From: Lachnospiraceae bacterium
Lineage (GTDB): Bacteria; Bacillota; Clostridia; Lachnospirales; Lachnospiraceae
Assembly: GCA_019420465.1 (NCBI GenBank)
Contig: JAHZHB010000099.1
Span: forward strand, 1 to 5,835
Length of the DNA: 5,835 nucleotides
Direction: 5' to 3'
Shown here: positions 1 through 5,459 of the stretch, one piece after another
Numbering within the stretch: the first letter of the stretch is position 1
How the letters are laid out: each line of letters begins with the position of its first letter
Made by a program: the position numbers and the translations under genes
Notes under the pieces: model-generated
The model's database searches: none
What the model saw: the letters and a program-made list of their open reading frames with translations, nothing else
What the model was told of the DNA's origin: nothing

Positions 1-609
1 TGCACGGGATCTTCTCAGATCGCCTTTTCTCTGCGGTCCGTCCAGAGTCATCTGGTCGCCTGTGTAAGCGTGGATTGTGCACATGATACCGGACTGGATA
101 GCTGCGTATTTGTTCAGAGCGTCAGCCATCGGAGCCAGGCAGTTTGTTGTACAGGAAGCAGCGGAGATGATCTTATCCTCTGCTTTCAGTGTCTCATGGT
201 TTACATTGTAAACGATGGTCGGAAGATCGTTACCAGCCGGAGCAGAGATAACAACTTTACGAGCACCTGCATTGATATGAGCCTGAGCTTTTTCTTTGGA
301 TGTGTAGAATCCGGAGCACTCCAGAACTACGTCAACACCCAGCTCGCCCCACGGACAATTGTTAGCATCCGGGAATGCATAGATCTTGATCTCTTTACCA
401 TCTACTGTGATGGAATCCTCGCCAGCGGATACTGTCTCAGCTTTCTCATATTTACCCTGAGAAGAATCATATTTTAACAGATGAGCCAGCATTTTCGGGC
501 TTGTTAAGTCGTTGATAGCTACTACTTCATAACCTTCAGCACCAAACATCTGTCTGAAAGCCAGACGACCGATACGGCCGAAACCATTAATTGCAACTTT
601 TACTGCCAT
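1..609 (-). CDS. gap: Glyceraldehyde-3-phosphate dehydrogenase, type I, N-terminal 203 codons (partial)
   Basis: This cytoplasmic glycolytic enzyme oxidises and phosphorylates glyceraldehyde-3-phosphate to 1,3-bisphosphoglycerate with NAD+. The frame is open from the ATG at 609 to the left edge, giving residues 1-203 of a family that is usually about 335-340 long; the C-terminal part lies outside the window. The Rossmann motif NGFGRIGR is at residues 8-15. Asp34 in AIND sits where NAD-preferring enzymes carry an acidic residue. The active-site motif SAASCTTNCLAP places the catalytic Cys at 153, and the partner His is at 180 in TIHAYTGDQ. AGGAGG at 620-625 lies 10 nt before the ATG. A sigma-A type promoter precedes it, so the gene starts its own transcript; the Bacillus-type regulator gene cggR is not upstream, where nifS lies instead. 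pgk and tpi often follow in this group, but that lies beyond the edge. Identification is secure. Confidence 0.98.
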   Translation of the reverse strand, partial: MAVKVAINGFGRIGRLAFRQMFGAEGYEVVAINDLTSPKMLAHLLKYDSSQGKYEKAETVSAGEDSITVDGKEIKIYAFPDANNCPWGELGVDVVLECSGFYTSKEKAQAHINAGARKVVISAPAGNDLPTIVYNVNHETLKAEDKIISAASCTTNCLAPMADALNKYAAIQSGIMCTIHAYTGDQMTLDGPQRKGDLRRSRA

Positions 610-643
610 GTTTCTAGTTCCTCCTAAAAGTGAATGAATAGTT

Positions 644-673
644 GTGGTCTGGGGGGAAAACCCAATCTACCAC
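644..673 (-). promoter_or_regulatory. Stem-loop at the predicted 5' end of the gap leader
   Basis: On the minus strand GTGGT (669-673) pairs with ACCAC (644-648), and inside it GGG (661-663) can pair with CCC across a TTTT loop, leaving an internal loop between the two helices. The structure begins only about 3 nt after the predicted transcription start. Hairpins at the very 5' end are known to protect mRNAs of abundant glycolytic genes from decay in Firmicutes; that role here is inference. No T-run follows it directly, so it does not look like an attenuator. Confidence 0.4.
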
Positions 674-682
674 CTGTTTAAT

Positions 683-711
683 ATAATACCCAATAGTTAT
701 CCAAAATTCAA
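683..711 (-). promoter_or_regulatory. Sigma-A type promoter of gap
   Basis: Reading the minus strand, TTGAAT (706-711) serves as a -35 box with 4 of 6 consensus bases. A spacer of exactly 17 nt follows, then TATTAT (683-688), a -10 box with 5 of 6 consensus bases. Transcription would start near 676, leaving a leader of roughly 67 nt before the gap ATG. The position between nifS and gap, with nothing else to drive, supports the assignment. The actual start site is inferred, not seen. Confidence 0.72.
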
Positions 712-734
712 GAGCCATTTTCCAATATGAGGGA

Positions 735-767
735 GGAATATGGGAGAAAAAAGCCCCCTTATATTCC
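735..767 (-). repeat. Inverted repeat downstream of nifS, possible weak terminator
   Basis: Reading the minus strand, GGAATAT (761-767) pairs with ATATTCC (735-741). GGG and CCC just inside can extend the helix across a two-base bulge, with a T-rich loop. It begins about 18 nt after the nifS stop and lies before the gap promoter, where a terminator is expected. However, no T-run follows the 3' arm on the minus strand, so it is not a textbook intrinsic terminator. It could instead protect the nifS mRNA 3' end. Confidence 0.35.
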
Positions 768-784
768 ATTTTCTTATATATTTT

Positions 785-1933
785 TCACATTTCTTTCCGC
801 ATGGAGCGCAGTTTTTCCACATTTTCCTGTATCCGCCGGGCAACGTAGAGGATTTCCGTACGGTTGTTTCCCGCACCGAGGCTGATTCTTAACGCCCCGC
901 GACTGTAGTTTTCCGGCACATCCATGGCTTTAAGCACATGGGAAACCGCATGGTCGCCGGACGTACAGGCGGCTCCGGCAGAAACACAGATGCCTTCCTG
1001 CAAAAGAAGCAGAGCCAGACTTTTGCCGTCTATGTCAGCGAAGCAGAAGTGGATATTGCCGGGAAGTCGTCTTTTAGCCTCCCCGCAAAGACGGCTTCCC
1101 GGAATCTTTGAAAGCTGTTCGATCATAAGGTCACGAAGTGGCCGCAGAAGGGCTGCTTCCCTGGACAGTCTTTCTTCACCGAGTCTGGCAGCTTCTCCCA
1201 GAGCCACGATACCGGCAACGTTTTCTGTTCCTGCTCTTTTCTGCCTCTCCTGCGCGCCGCCGTAAAGCAGCGGCGTAAGAGGTAAAGATTTCCGGCAATA
1301 CAGAAAGCCACAGCCTTTCAGTCCGTAAAATTTGTGTGCAGATGCACTCATGCCGGTGATCTTCCATTTTCGGACATCCACCGGCAAATGACCGACCACC
1401 TGCACTGCATCCGTATGAAACGGAATGCCATAGCTTTCTGCCAGCTCGCCGATCGCAGCCACCGGCTGTATCGTTCCGACCTCATTGTTGGCAAACATAA
1501 CGGAGATCAGCCGTGTATCTTTGCGGATATGCTTTTCAATCTGTTCCGGCCGGATCTGACCGTTTTTATCCGGTTTTACATAACTGACACGCACACCCCT
1601 TTTTTCCAGTGCTTTTGCTGTATACAAAATGGCATGATGCTCGATGGCACTGGTGATGATATGGGCCGGCTGCCCCCAGGGACAGCTGCTTTGCAGGATC
1701 CAGTTGTCCGCCTCGGTACCTCCGGAAGTAAAATAAATCTCTTCCGGATCTGCCTGGATCAGATGTGCGACCTTCTGTCTGGCCTCTTCTACAGCCAGCT
1801 GTGCTTCCTGGCCATTTTCACAGATAGCCGAAGGATTACCGTAACGTTCTTTGATCCAGGGAAGTGTTTTTTTGATCACTTCCGCAGCCGGTGGTGTTGT
1901 GGCAGCATAATCCATATATATCATTCTGGGCAT
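785..1933 (-). CDS. nifS: Cysteine desulfurase, class I (NifS/IscS family)
   Basis: This PLP enzyme removes sulfur from L-cysteine, forming alanine and an enzyme persulfide that feeds Fe-S cluster assembly and thiolated tRNA or cofactors. The protein has 382 residues, full length for the class. MDYAATTPP opens the fold. The PLP lysine is Lys201 in SASAHK, with His99, Asp175 and Gln178 as cofactor contacts; the persulfide cysteine is Cys323 in SAGAACTSG. All of these sit exactly five residues earlier than in E. coli IscS (K206, H104, D180, Q183, C328), which supports class I and the chosen start. I chose the ATG at 1933 because AAAAGGA (1942-1948) lies 8 nt before it; an in-frame ATG at 1981 falls in an inverted repeat and has no ribosome site. 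No scaffold gene (iscU/nifU) or thiI is adjacent, so the sulfur acceptor cannot be told. nifS and iscS are not separable here. Confidence 0.95.
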   Translation of the reverse strand: MPRMIYMDYAATTPPAAEVIKKTLPWIKERYGNPSAICENGQEAQLAVEEARQKVAHLIQADPEEIYFTSGGTEADNWILQSSCPWGQPAHIITSAIEHHAILYTAKALEKRGVRVSYVKPDKNGQIRPEQIEKHIRKDTRLISVMFANNEVGTIQPVAAIGELAESYGIPFHTDAVQVVGHLPVDVRKWKITGMSASAHKFYGLKGCGFLYCRKSLPLTPLLYGGAQERQKRAGTENVAGIVALGEAARLGEERLSREAALLRPLRDLMIEQLSKIPGSRLCGEAKRRLPGNIHFCFADIDGKSLALLLLQEGICVSAGAACTSGDHAVSHVLKAMDVPENYSRGALRISLGAGNNRTEILYVARRIQENVEKLRSMRKEM

Positions 1934-1973
1934 GAAACAGATCCTTTTGACGATTGACGCACTTACTTTAACA

Positions 1974-1990
1974 GTATGCAAAAGGCATAC
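1974..1990. repeat. Perfect 6-bp inverted repeat between the xerD terminator and nifS
   Basis: GTATGC (1974-1979) and GCATAC (1985-1990) are perfect inverted copies separated by 5 nt. The element directly abuts the T-run of the xerD terminator. A weak extended -10 element, TGT followed by TAAAGT on the minus strand (1965-1973), overlaps its left flank, with TTGTAT (1987-1992) 16 nt upstream as a poor -35. The repeat would lie between these boxes, as an operator might. It could equally be a second hairpin that backs up the terminator. Its function is unknown. Confidence 0.4.
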
Positions 1991-2024
1991 AAAAAGGCAG
2001 CACTTTCACCTGAAAGCTGCTGCC
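1991..2024 (-). terminator. Rho-independent terminator of xerD
   Basis: On the minus strand GGCAGCA pairs with TGCTGCC, and inside it CTTTC pairs with GAAAG around an AGGT loop with a single bulged G; the hairpin spans 1996-2024. TTTTT (1991-1995) follows directly. The hairpin begins 12 nt after the xerD stop codon. This is a strong textbook intrinsic terminator, and it means nifS probably needs its own promoter or depends on readthrough. Confidence 0.92.
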
Positions 2025-2036
2025 CGCATGTTCTTT

Positions 2037-2915
2037 TTATACAATAGTAGGATGACAGGTATCGTATGTTGTCCGCATATTTTTCAGACCCATCTGCACA
2101 TACATCTGTGTCGTGGAAATATCAGAATGGCCAAGCATCTGCTGTACCGTATGGATATCCGCACCGTTCTGGATCAGATGGGCTGCGAAGGAATGGCGCA
2201 GTGTATGCGGTGTGATATCCTCCCGGATACCCGCATCCTCAGCATAGCCTTTTAAAAGCTTCCAGAAGCCCTGACGGCTCATAGGACGTCCCTGACAGTT
2301 CGGAAAAAGATACGGGCATTCCTCTGCCGCCAGCTGCGGGCAGGCTGCTCCAAGATAGCGCTGCAGACTCTGTCTGGCAGCATCTCCAAAGGGAATCATC
2401 CGGTCATGGGCCGGACTGCTGATATATGCCATAGGCAGATTGACATCTGTCACTTTCAGACTGATCAGTTCACTGACACGGATCCCGGTCGCATACAAAA
2501 GCTCCAGCATGGCCCTGTCGCGCATACCTTTGGGTGTATCCTCCCGGGGCTGGCTCATCAGCTGCTCCAGCTGTTCTACCGACAGAATGACCGGTGCCTT
2601 TTTCTCCACCTTTGGCGGATGCAGCTGTTCTGACGGATCCTCTTCGATCTTTCTGGCACGAAACAGATAATGGAAGAACGCATGGAGCGAGGCCACATTT
2701 CTGGATACCGTGGAGGAGGCAAACTGTCTCTTTTCCAGATATAAAAGATAGGAACGGATATTTGTCGCTGTGATCTTTCGCACATCTGTGATCTCCTGCG
2801 CTGCAAAGAAATCCGCAGCTTTCTGCAGATCCCTGCGATAGGATGCCTCGGTATTGGCAGATGATTTCTTATCTTCGCGCAAATATGTAATAAATTCCTG
2901 GATCTCGTCTCTCAT
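2037..2915 (-). CDS. xerD: Tyrosine recombinase XerD
   Basis: XerD acts with XerC at the dif site to resolve chromosome dimers, under FtsK/SpoIIIE control at the septum. The protein has 292 residues, the usual length. Residues 1-90 form the SAM-like core-binding domain, and residues from about 105 form the catalytic domain. Visible catalytic residues are Arg146 (TGIRVSEL), His237 and Arg240 (PHTLRH), His263 (LGHSD) and Tyr272 (TTQMYV); the tail ending in HPTIV is XerD-like. The beta-hairpin that normally reads GKGxKxR is here SSPAHDR (166-172), so the usual catalytic lysine (E. coli K172) is replaced by Ser167. The ATG at 2915 is preferred over an in-frame ATG at 2990 because GAGGA (2923-2927) lies 7 nt before it and the extra 25 residues have no family counterpart. 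The neighbouring SpoIIM-like gene recalls the Bacillus spoIIM-fur-ripX region. XerC or a phage integrase is less likely, given the fit to XerD and the setting. Confidence 0.93.
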   Translation of the reverse strand: MRDEIQEFITYLREDKKSSANTEASYRRDLQKAADFFAAQEITDVRKITATNIRSYLLYLEKRQFASSTVSRNVASLHAFFHYLFRARKIEEDPSEQLHPPKVEKKAPVILSVEQLEQLMSQPREDTPKGMRDRAMLELLYATGIRVSELISLKVTDVNLPMAYISSPAHDRMIPFGDAARQSLQRYLGAACPQLAAEECPYLFPNCQGRPMSRQGFWKLLKGYAEDAGIREDITPHTLRHSFAAHLIQNGADIHTVQQMLGHSDISTTQMYVQMGLKNMRTTYDTCHPTIV

Positions 2916-2968
2916 TTTCTCTTCCTCATTCGTGTCAAAACTGCTTTTGCAGTATTTTTCTGTAACAC

Positions 2969-2997
2969 ATTTAACCACACTTCTTAACAAATTGCAA
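2969..2997 (-). promoter_or_regulatory. Candidate promoter of xerD
   Basis: On the minus strand TTGCAA (2992-2997) and TTAAAT (2969-2974) each match 4 of 6 sigma-A consensus bases and are separated by exactly 17 nt. A TG dinucleotide one base before the -10 box gives an extended -10 element. The predicted leader of about 47 nt contains a small hairpin, ACTGC-AAAA-GCAGT (2940-2953), followed by four T residues. The boxes are weak, so xerD may also be read through from the gene upstream, which shows no clear terminator. Confidence 0.4.
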
Positions 2998-3000
2998 ACG

Positions 3001-3113
3001 TCATTTTTCCTTTATTTTTCAGCGTTTTTCGGCATTTTTTACATAGAAACCACATCTTGTTTTTTCTCTTTTTTCTTTATCTACATCTTGTGTTTTTTCT
3101 TCGGATCTTCTGT
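3001..3113. other. AT-rich spacer with strand bias and a short direct repeat
   Basis: The spacer between the SpoIIM-like gene and xerD is strongly pyrimidine-rich on the plus strand (purine-rich on the mRNA strand) and holds many T5-T6 runs. ACATCTTGT occurs at 3052-3060 and again at 3083-3091, each followed within one base by a T-run ending in CT, 31 bp apart. No GC-rich terminator hairpin, RNA gene or ribosome-binding-site-preceded ORF is seen. It is probably untranslated 3' region and upstream DNA of xerD. Confidence 0.5.
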
Positions 3114-3695
3114 TTATTTTTTCGTAAAAAAATTGTAAAGAATCTGACTTTCCACCCTGGCAGCCAGCACCGTGACGAGAAAAACCAGAAGCATATGTCC
3201 GCCATAGCCAAGAAAATGCCGCCATACAGGATCCGTTGTCCTCTTTAATCGGTACTTTCCCTGCCAGGCAGATTTCATTTCCACAAAAAGTACCAGCCCG
3301 CTGCAGGCAAAACACGGCAGCATCCATACCAGTCCATGCAGCCACCACCAGACACCTTCCGTCAGTAAAATACCACCCGTCAGCACGCCAAGAAGCATTC
3401 CTGTCACGCCAAGCACCATACCAAGCAGGATCTGTGCTCCCGGCAGGAGAGCTATGACAAAGACTGCACTGAGCAGACGCATATCTCTTCGCAGGATCTG
3501 CCAGAAGATTGCTTTTGCATACCCTGCAGGTACACTGTTATCATATACAGAAATATAAAAAGCCGCTGCCGCAGCCCGGTCAGTATATCTCCAGTAGAGA
3601 TTGATCATAAGGCAGCCCAGCAGATAGCCGCCAAAAAAGCAGGTCAGCATAGCCAGTACTGCTGCATCTGTCTGCGTCTTTCCTCTCGTTTCCAC
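3114..3695 (-). CDS. SpoIIM-like membrane protein (probable stage II sporulation protein M)
   Basis: This 193-residue protein is mostly hydrophobic. I see five likely membrane helices near residues 12-34, 72-90, 91-112, 116-138 and 162-180, with basic loops at 68-73 and 145-160. In Bacillus, SpoIIM belongs to the SpoIID/SpoIIM/SpoIIP complex that remodels peptidoglycan during engulfment of the forespore. Support here is the length, the five-helix layout, the last helix running into an AARVES segment that resembles the SpoIIM tail, and the position beside xerD, where Bacillus also has spoIIM nearby. I recognise no catalytic motif and the similarity is weak, so I leave the symbol empty. The start is inferred as the GTG at 3695, because AAAGGAG (3704-3710) lies 8 nt before it; a GTG at 3704 overlaps that site. 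An out-of-frame ATG at 3699 sits between them and opens a frame of only about 40 codons. An unrelated small membrane protein is the alternative. Confidence 0.62.
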   Translation of the reverse strand: METRGKTQTDAAVLAMLTCFFGGYLLGCLMINLYWRYTDRAAAAAFYISVYDNSVPAGYAKAIFWQILRRDMRLLSAVFVIALLPGAQILLGMVLGVTGMLLGVLTGGILLTEGVWWWLHGLVWMLPCFACSGLVLFVEMKSAWQGKYRLKRTTDPVWRHFLGYGGHMLLVFLVTVLAARVESQILYNFFTKK

Positions 3696-3733
3696 ACATG
3701 GCACTCCTTTTTCTCATAGGTTTTGCTGTATTA

Positions 3734-3762
3734 CTTTTACGCCGTCTGTCTCCCGGTTATGC
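3734..3762 (-). promoter_or_regulatory. Candidate sigma-E-like promoter of the SpoIIM-like gene
   Basis: On the minus strand GCATAAC (3756-3762) resembles the sporulation sigma-E -35 element (core ATA). A 14-nt spacer follows, then CGTAAAAG (3734-3741), a partial match to the CATACAmT -10 element. Bacillus spoIIM is transcribed by sigma-E. I see no convincing sigma-A pair in this 97-nt gap, and the strong rny terminator just upstream means the gene needs its own promoter. The match is partial, so this is a suggestion only. Confidence 0.33.
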
Positions 3763-3765
3763 CAT

Positions 3766-3798
3766 AAAAAAAGAGATGTTTTTCAACATCTCTTTTTT
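3766..3798 (-). terminator. Rho-independent terminator of rny
   Basis: On the minus strand AAAAAAGAGATGTT (3785-3798) pairs perfectly over 14 bp with AACATCTCTTTTTT (3767-3780) around a GAAA tetraloop (3781-3784). The 3' arm ends in a run of seven T residues. The structure begins 3 nt after the rny stop. By symmetry it could act in both directions, but no plus-strand gene needs it. Confidence 0.93.
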
Positions 3799-3801
3799 CG
3801 C

Positions 3802-5367
3802 TTATTTTGCATAATCGATCGCACGACTTTCGCGAATAATACTTACCTTGATCTGACCCGGATATTCAAGCTCTGCTTCGATCTGTTTGGCAATATCTCT
3901 TGCCAGCAGAACCATATCAGCATCACCTACCTGATCCGGAACTACCATGACACGTACCTCACGGCCGGCCTGAATAGCAAAGGACTTTTCAACGCCTTTG
4001 AAGGAATTGGTGATATCCTCCAGCTGTTTCAGACGGTTTGTATATGTTTCCAGTGTCTCACGACGGGCACCAGGTCTGGCAGCAGAGATCGCATCTGCAG
4101 CCTGTACCAGACAGGCGATCAGGGATGTCGGTTCAACATCACCGTGATGTGACTCTACAGCATTGAGCACTGTAGCGGACTCTTTGTATTTCTTGCAAAG
4201 GTCAACACCGATCTGAACATGTGTACCTTCAACCTCATGGTCGATAGATTTACCGATATCATGAAGCAGACCTGCTCTCTTGGCCATACGTACATCTACG
4301 CCGACCTCAGCGGCCAGCAGACCGGAGAGCTGTGCCACCTCAACGTAATGGCGCAGTGCATTCTGACCGTAGCTTGTACGGAAACGCATACGTCCCAAAA
4401 GACGGATCAGCTCCGGATGGATACCGTGTACGCCAACCTCAAGGGCTGCGTTTTCACCTTCCTCGCGGATCTGGTTTTCAACCTCTTTGCGGGCTTTCTC
4501 AACCATCTCTTCGATGCGGGCCGGATGAATACGTCCATCCACGATCAGTTTTTCCAGTGCCACACGGGCTATCTCACGGCGGATCGGATCAAACGCGGAA
4601 AGCACAACTGCCTCCGGTGTATCATCGATAATCAGATCCACACCAGTCAGTGTCTCCAGGGTACGGATATTTCGACCCTCACGGCCAATGATACGTCCCT
4701 TCATCTCATCGCTCGGAAGCTGTACAACAGAGATCGTAGCCTCGGATACATGGTCTACTGCACATTTCTGGATAGCAGTAACGACATAATCCTTGGCCTT
4801 TTTGGATGCCTCTTCTTTTGCCTTGCTTTCAAGCTCTTTATACAGCTTGGCTGTATCAATCTTGACTTCGTCTTCTACAGTCTTTAACAGATAATCTTTT
4901 GCCTGATCGGAGGTAAGACCGGAAATTCGTTCCAGTTCTCGTACTCCCTCTTCATGCAGCTCATCGATTTTCTTTTCCTTCTCTTTGAGCTTATTCTCCT
5001 TGGCTGTAAATTCAGCTTCGCGTCTTTCGATCGCTTCTGCCTTTCTGTCTACGGTCTCTTCCTTAGACAGAACTCTTTTCTCATACTTCTGTAGCTCTGC
5101 TCTGCGCTCACGGGTTTCTCTTTCCAATTCATTTTTGGTTTTCAGAGATTCTTCCTTTGCTTCCAAAAGGGCTTCACGTTTCTTTGTTTCAGCCGTTTTA
5201 CATGCTTCATCTATTATGTTTCTTGCTTTGACTTCTGCTGTGCCAGTGATTTCTGCGTCTTTTTTGACTTTATTGGCAACGGCAACACGGCAAGTAATAG
5301 GAACCGCAATAAGCAGCGTGATTACCACAGCAACAACTATTATAGTAATCCATATACCAGTTGTCAC
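3802..5367 (-). CDS. rny: Ribonuclease Y, membrane-anchored endoribonuclease
   Basis: RNase Y starts mRNA turnover in Gram-positive bacteria by cutting single-stranded, often 5'-monophosphate RNA, and it organises degradosome partners at the membrane. The protein has 521 residues, nearly the same as Bacillus Rny (520). Residues 5-28 form an N-terminal transmembrane anchor. About 35-200 is a highly charged coiled coil rich in Lys, Glu and Arg. The KH RNA-binding domain has its GRIIGREGRN loop at 224-233. The HD metal-dependent phosphodiesterase domain shows His340, the His369-Asp370 pair (LLHDIGKS) and ESHHGD at 405-410. The start is the GTG at 5367, preceded 7 nt earlier by AAGGAGGTG, a perfect anti-16S match. 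It is a single-gene unit, with a strong promoter upstream and a strong terminator after it. recX lies upstream, an arrangement common in Clostridia. Nothing in the frame is disrupted, and the identification is secure. Confidence 0.98.
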   Translation of the reverse strand: MTTGIWITIIVVAVVITLLIAVPITCRVAVANKVKKDAEITGTAEVKARNIIDEACKTAETKKREALLEAKEESLKTKNELERETRERRAELQKYEKRVLSKEETVDRKAEAIERREAEFTAKENKLKEKEKKIDELHEEGVRELERISGLTSDQAKDYLLKTVEDEVKIDTAKLYKELESKAKEEASKKAKDYVVTAIQKCAVDHVSEATISVVQLPSDEMKGRIIGREGRNIRTLETLTGVDLIIDDTPEAVVLSAFDPIRREIARVALEKLIVDGRIHPARIEEMVEKARKEVENQIREEGENAALEVGVHGIHPELIRLLGRMRFRTSYGQNALRHYVEVAQLSGLLAAEVGVDVRMAKRAGLLHDIGKSIDHEVEGTHVQIGVDLCKKYKESATVLNAVESHHGDVEPTSLIACLVQAADAISAARPGARRETLETYTNRLKQLEDITNSFKGVEKSFAIQAGREVRVMVVPDQVGDADMVLLARDIAKQIEAELEYPGQIKVSIIRESRAIDYAK

Positions 5368-5381
5368 AGGAGCACCTCCTT
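5368..5381 (-). promoter_or_regulatory. rny ribosome binding site inside a small hairpin
   Basis: The perfect Shine-Dalgarno sequence AAGGAGGTG (5373-5381) is followed directly by CTCCT, so AGGAG (5376-5380) can pair with CTCCT (5368-5372) around a 3-nt GTG loop. The GTG start codon at 5367 comes next. This site fixes the rny start. Folding would partly hide the ribosome site, but a 5-bp stem with a 3-nt loop is only marginally stable, so a regulatory effect is speculative. Confidence 0.6.
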
Positions 5382-5414
5382 ATTTAGTTTTCATTGTACA
5401 AATACAACGCTTTA

Positions 5415-5443
5415 ATTTTATACTGATTTGTGTATTATGTCAA
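5415..5443 (-). promoter_or_regulatory. Sigma-A promoter of rny
   Basis: On the minus strand a perfect -35 box, TTGACA (5438-5443), is followed by a 17-nt spacer and the -10 box TAAAAT (5415-5420), which has 5 of 6 consensus bases. Transcription should start near 5408, giving a leader of about 40 nt. The leader holds a small inverted repeat, TTGTA-TTTG-TACAA, near its 5' end. This is the strongest promoter in the window and suggests vegetative expression of rny independent of recX. Confidence 0.85.
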
Positions 5444-5459
5444 GCGCGGTGTGGAAATA

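Noticed and set aside
70..477. Plus-strand open frame of 135 codons
   Set aside because: It lies antisense inside gap, has no ribosome binding site and resembles no known protein; gap on the other strand is unmistakable.
1334..1957. Plus-strand open frame of 207 codons
   Set aside because: It is fully antisense to nifS, which has all catalytic motifs. The translation is rich in Cys and His without a recognisable domain.
1934..1981. Longer nifS start at 1981
   Set aside because: The codon lies inside the inverted repeat, lacks a ribosome site and would add residues absent from the family; the ATG at 1933 has AAAAGGA at good spacing.
2916..2990. Longer xerD start at 2990
   Set aside because: The extra 25 residues do not resemble XerD N-termini, the ATG would lie within the candidate promoter region, and the ATG at 2915 has a well-spaced GAGGA.
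3077..3085. TTATCTACA, one base from the DnaA box consensus
   Set aside because: It is a single copy in a T-rich tract with no cluster, no dnaA or dnaN nearby and no unwinding region, so it is most likely chance.
2854..3138. Plus-strand Phe-rich open frame that might look like a small membrane protein
   Set aside because: Its hydrophobicity comes from T-runs in the spacer, it overlaps the start of xerD, and it has no ribosome binding site.
4219..4887. Plus-strand open frame of 222 codons
   Set aside because: It is antisense to the KH and HD regions of rny, with no ribosome site or family resemblance.
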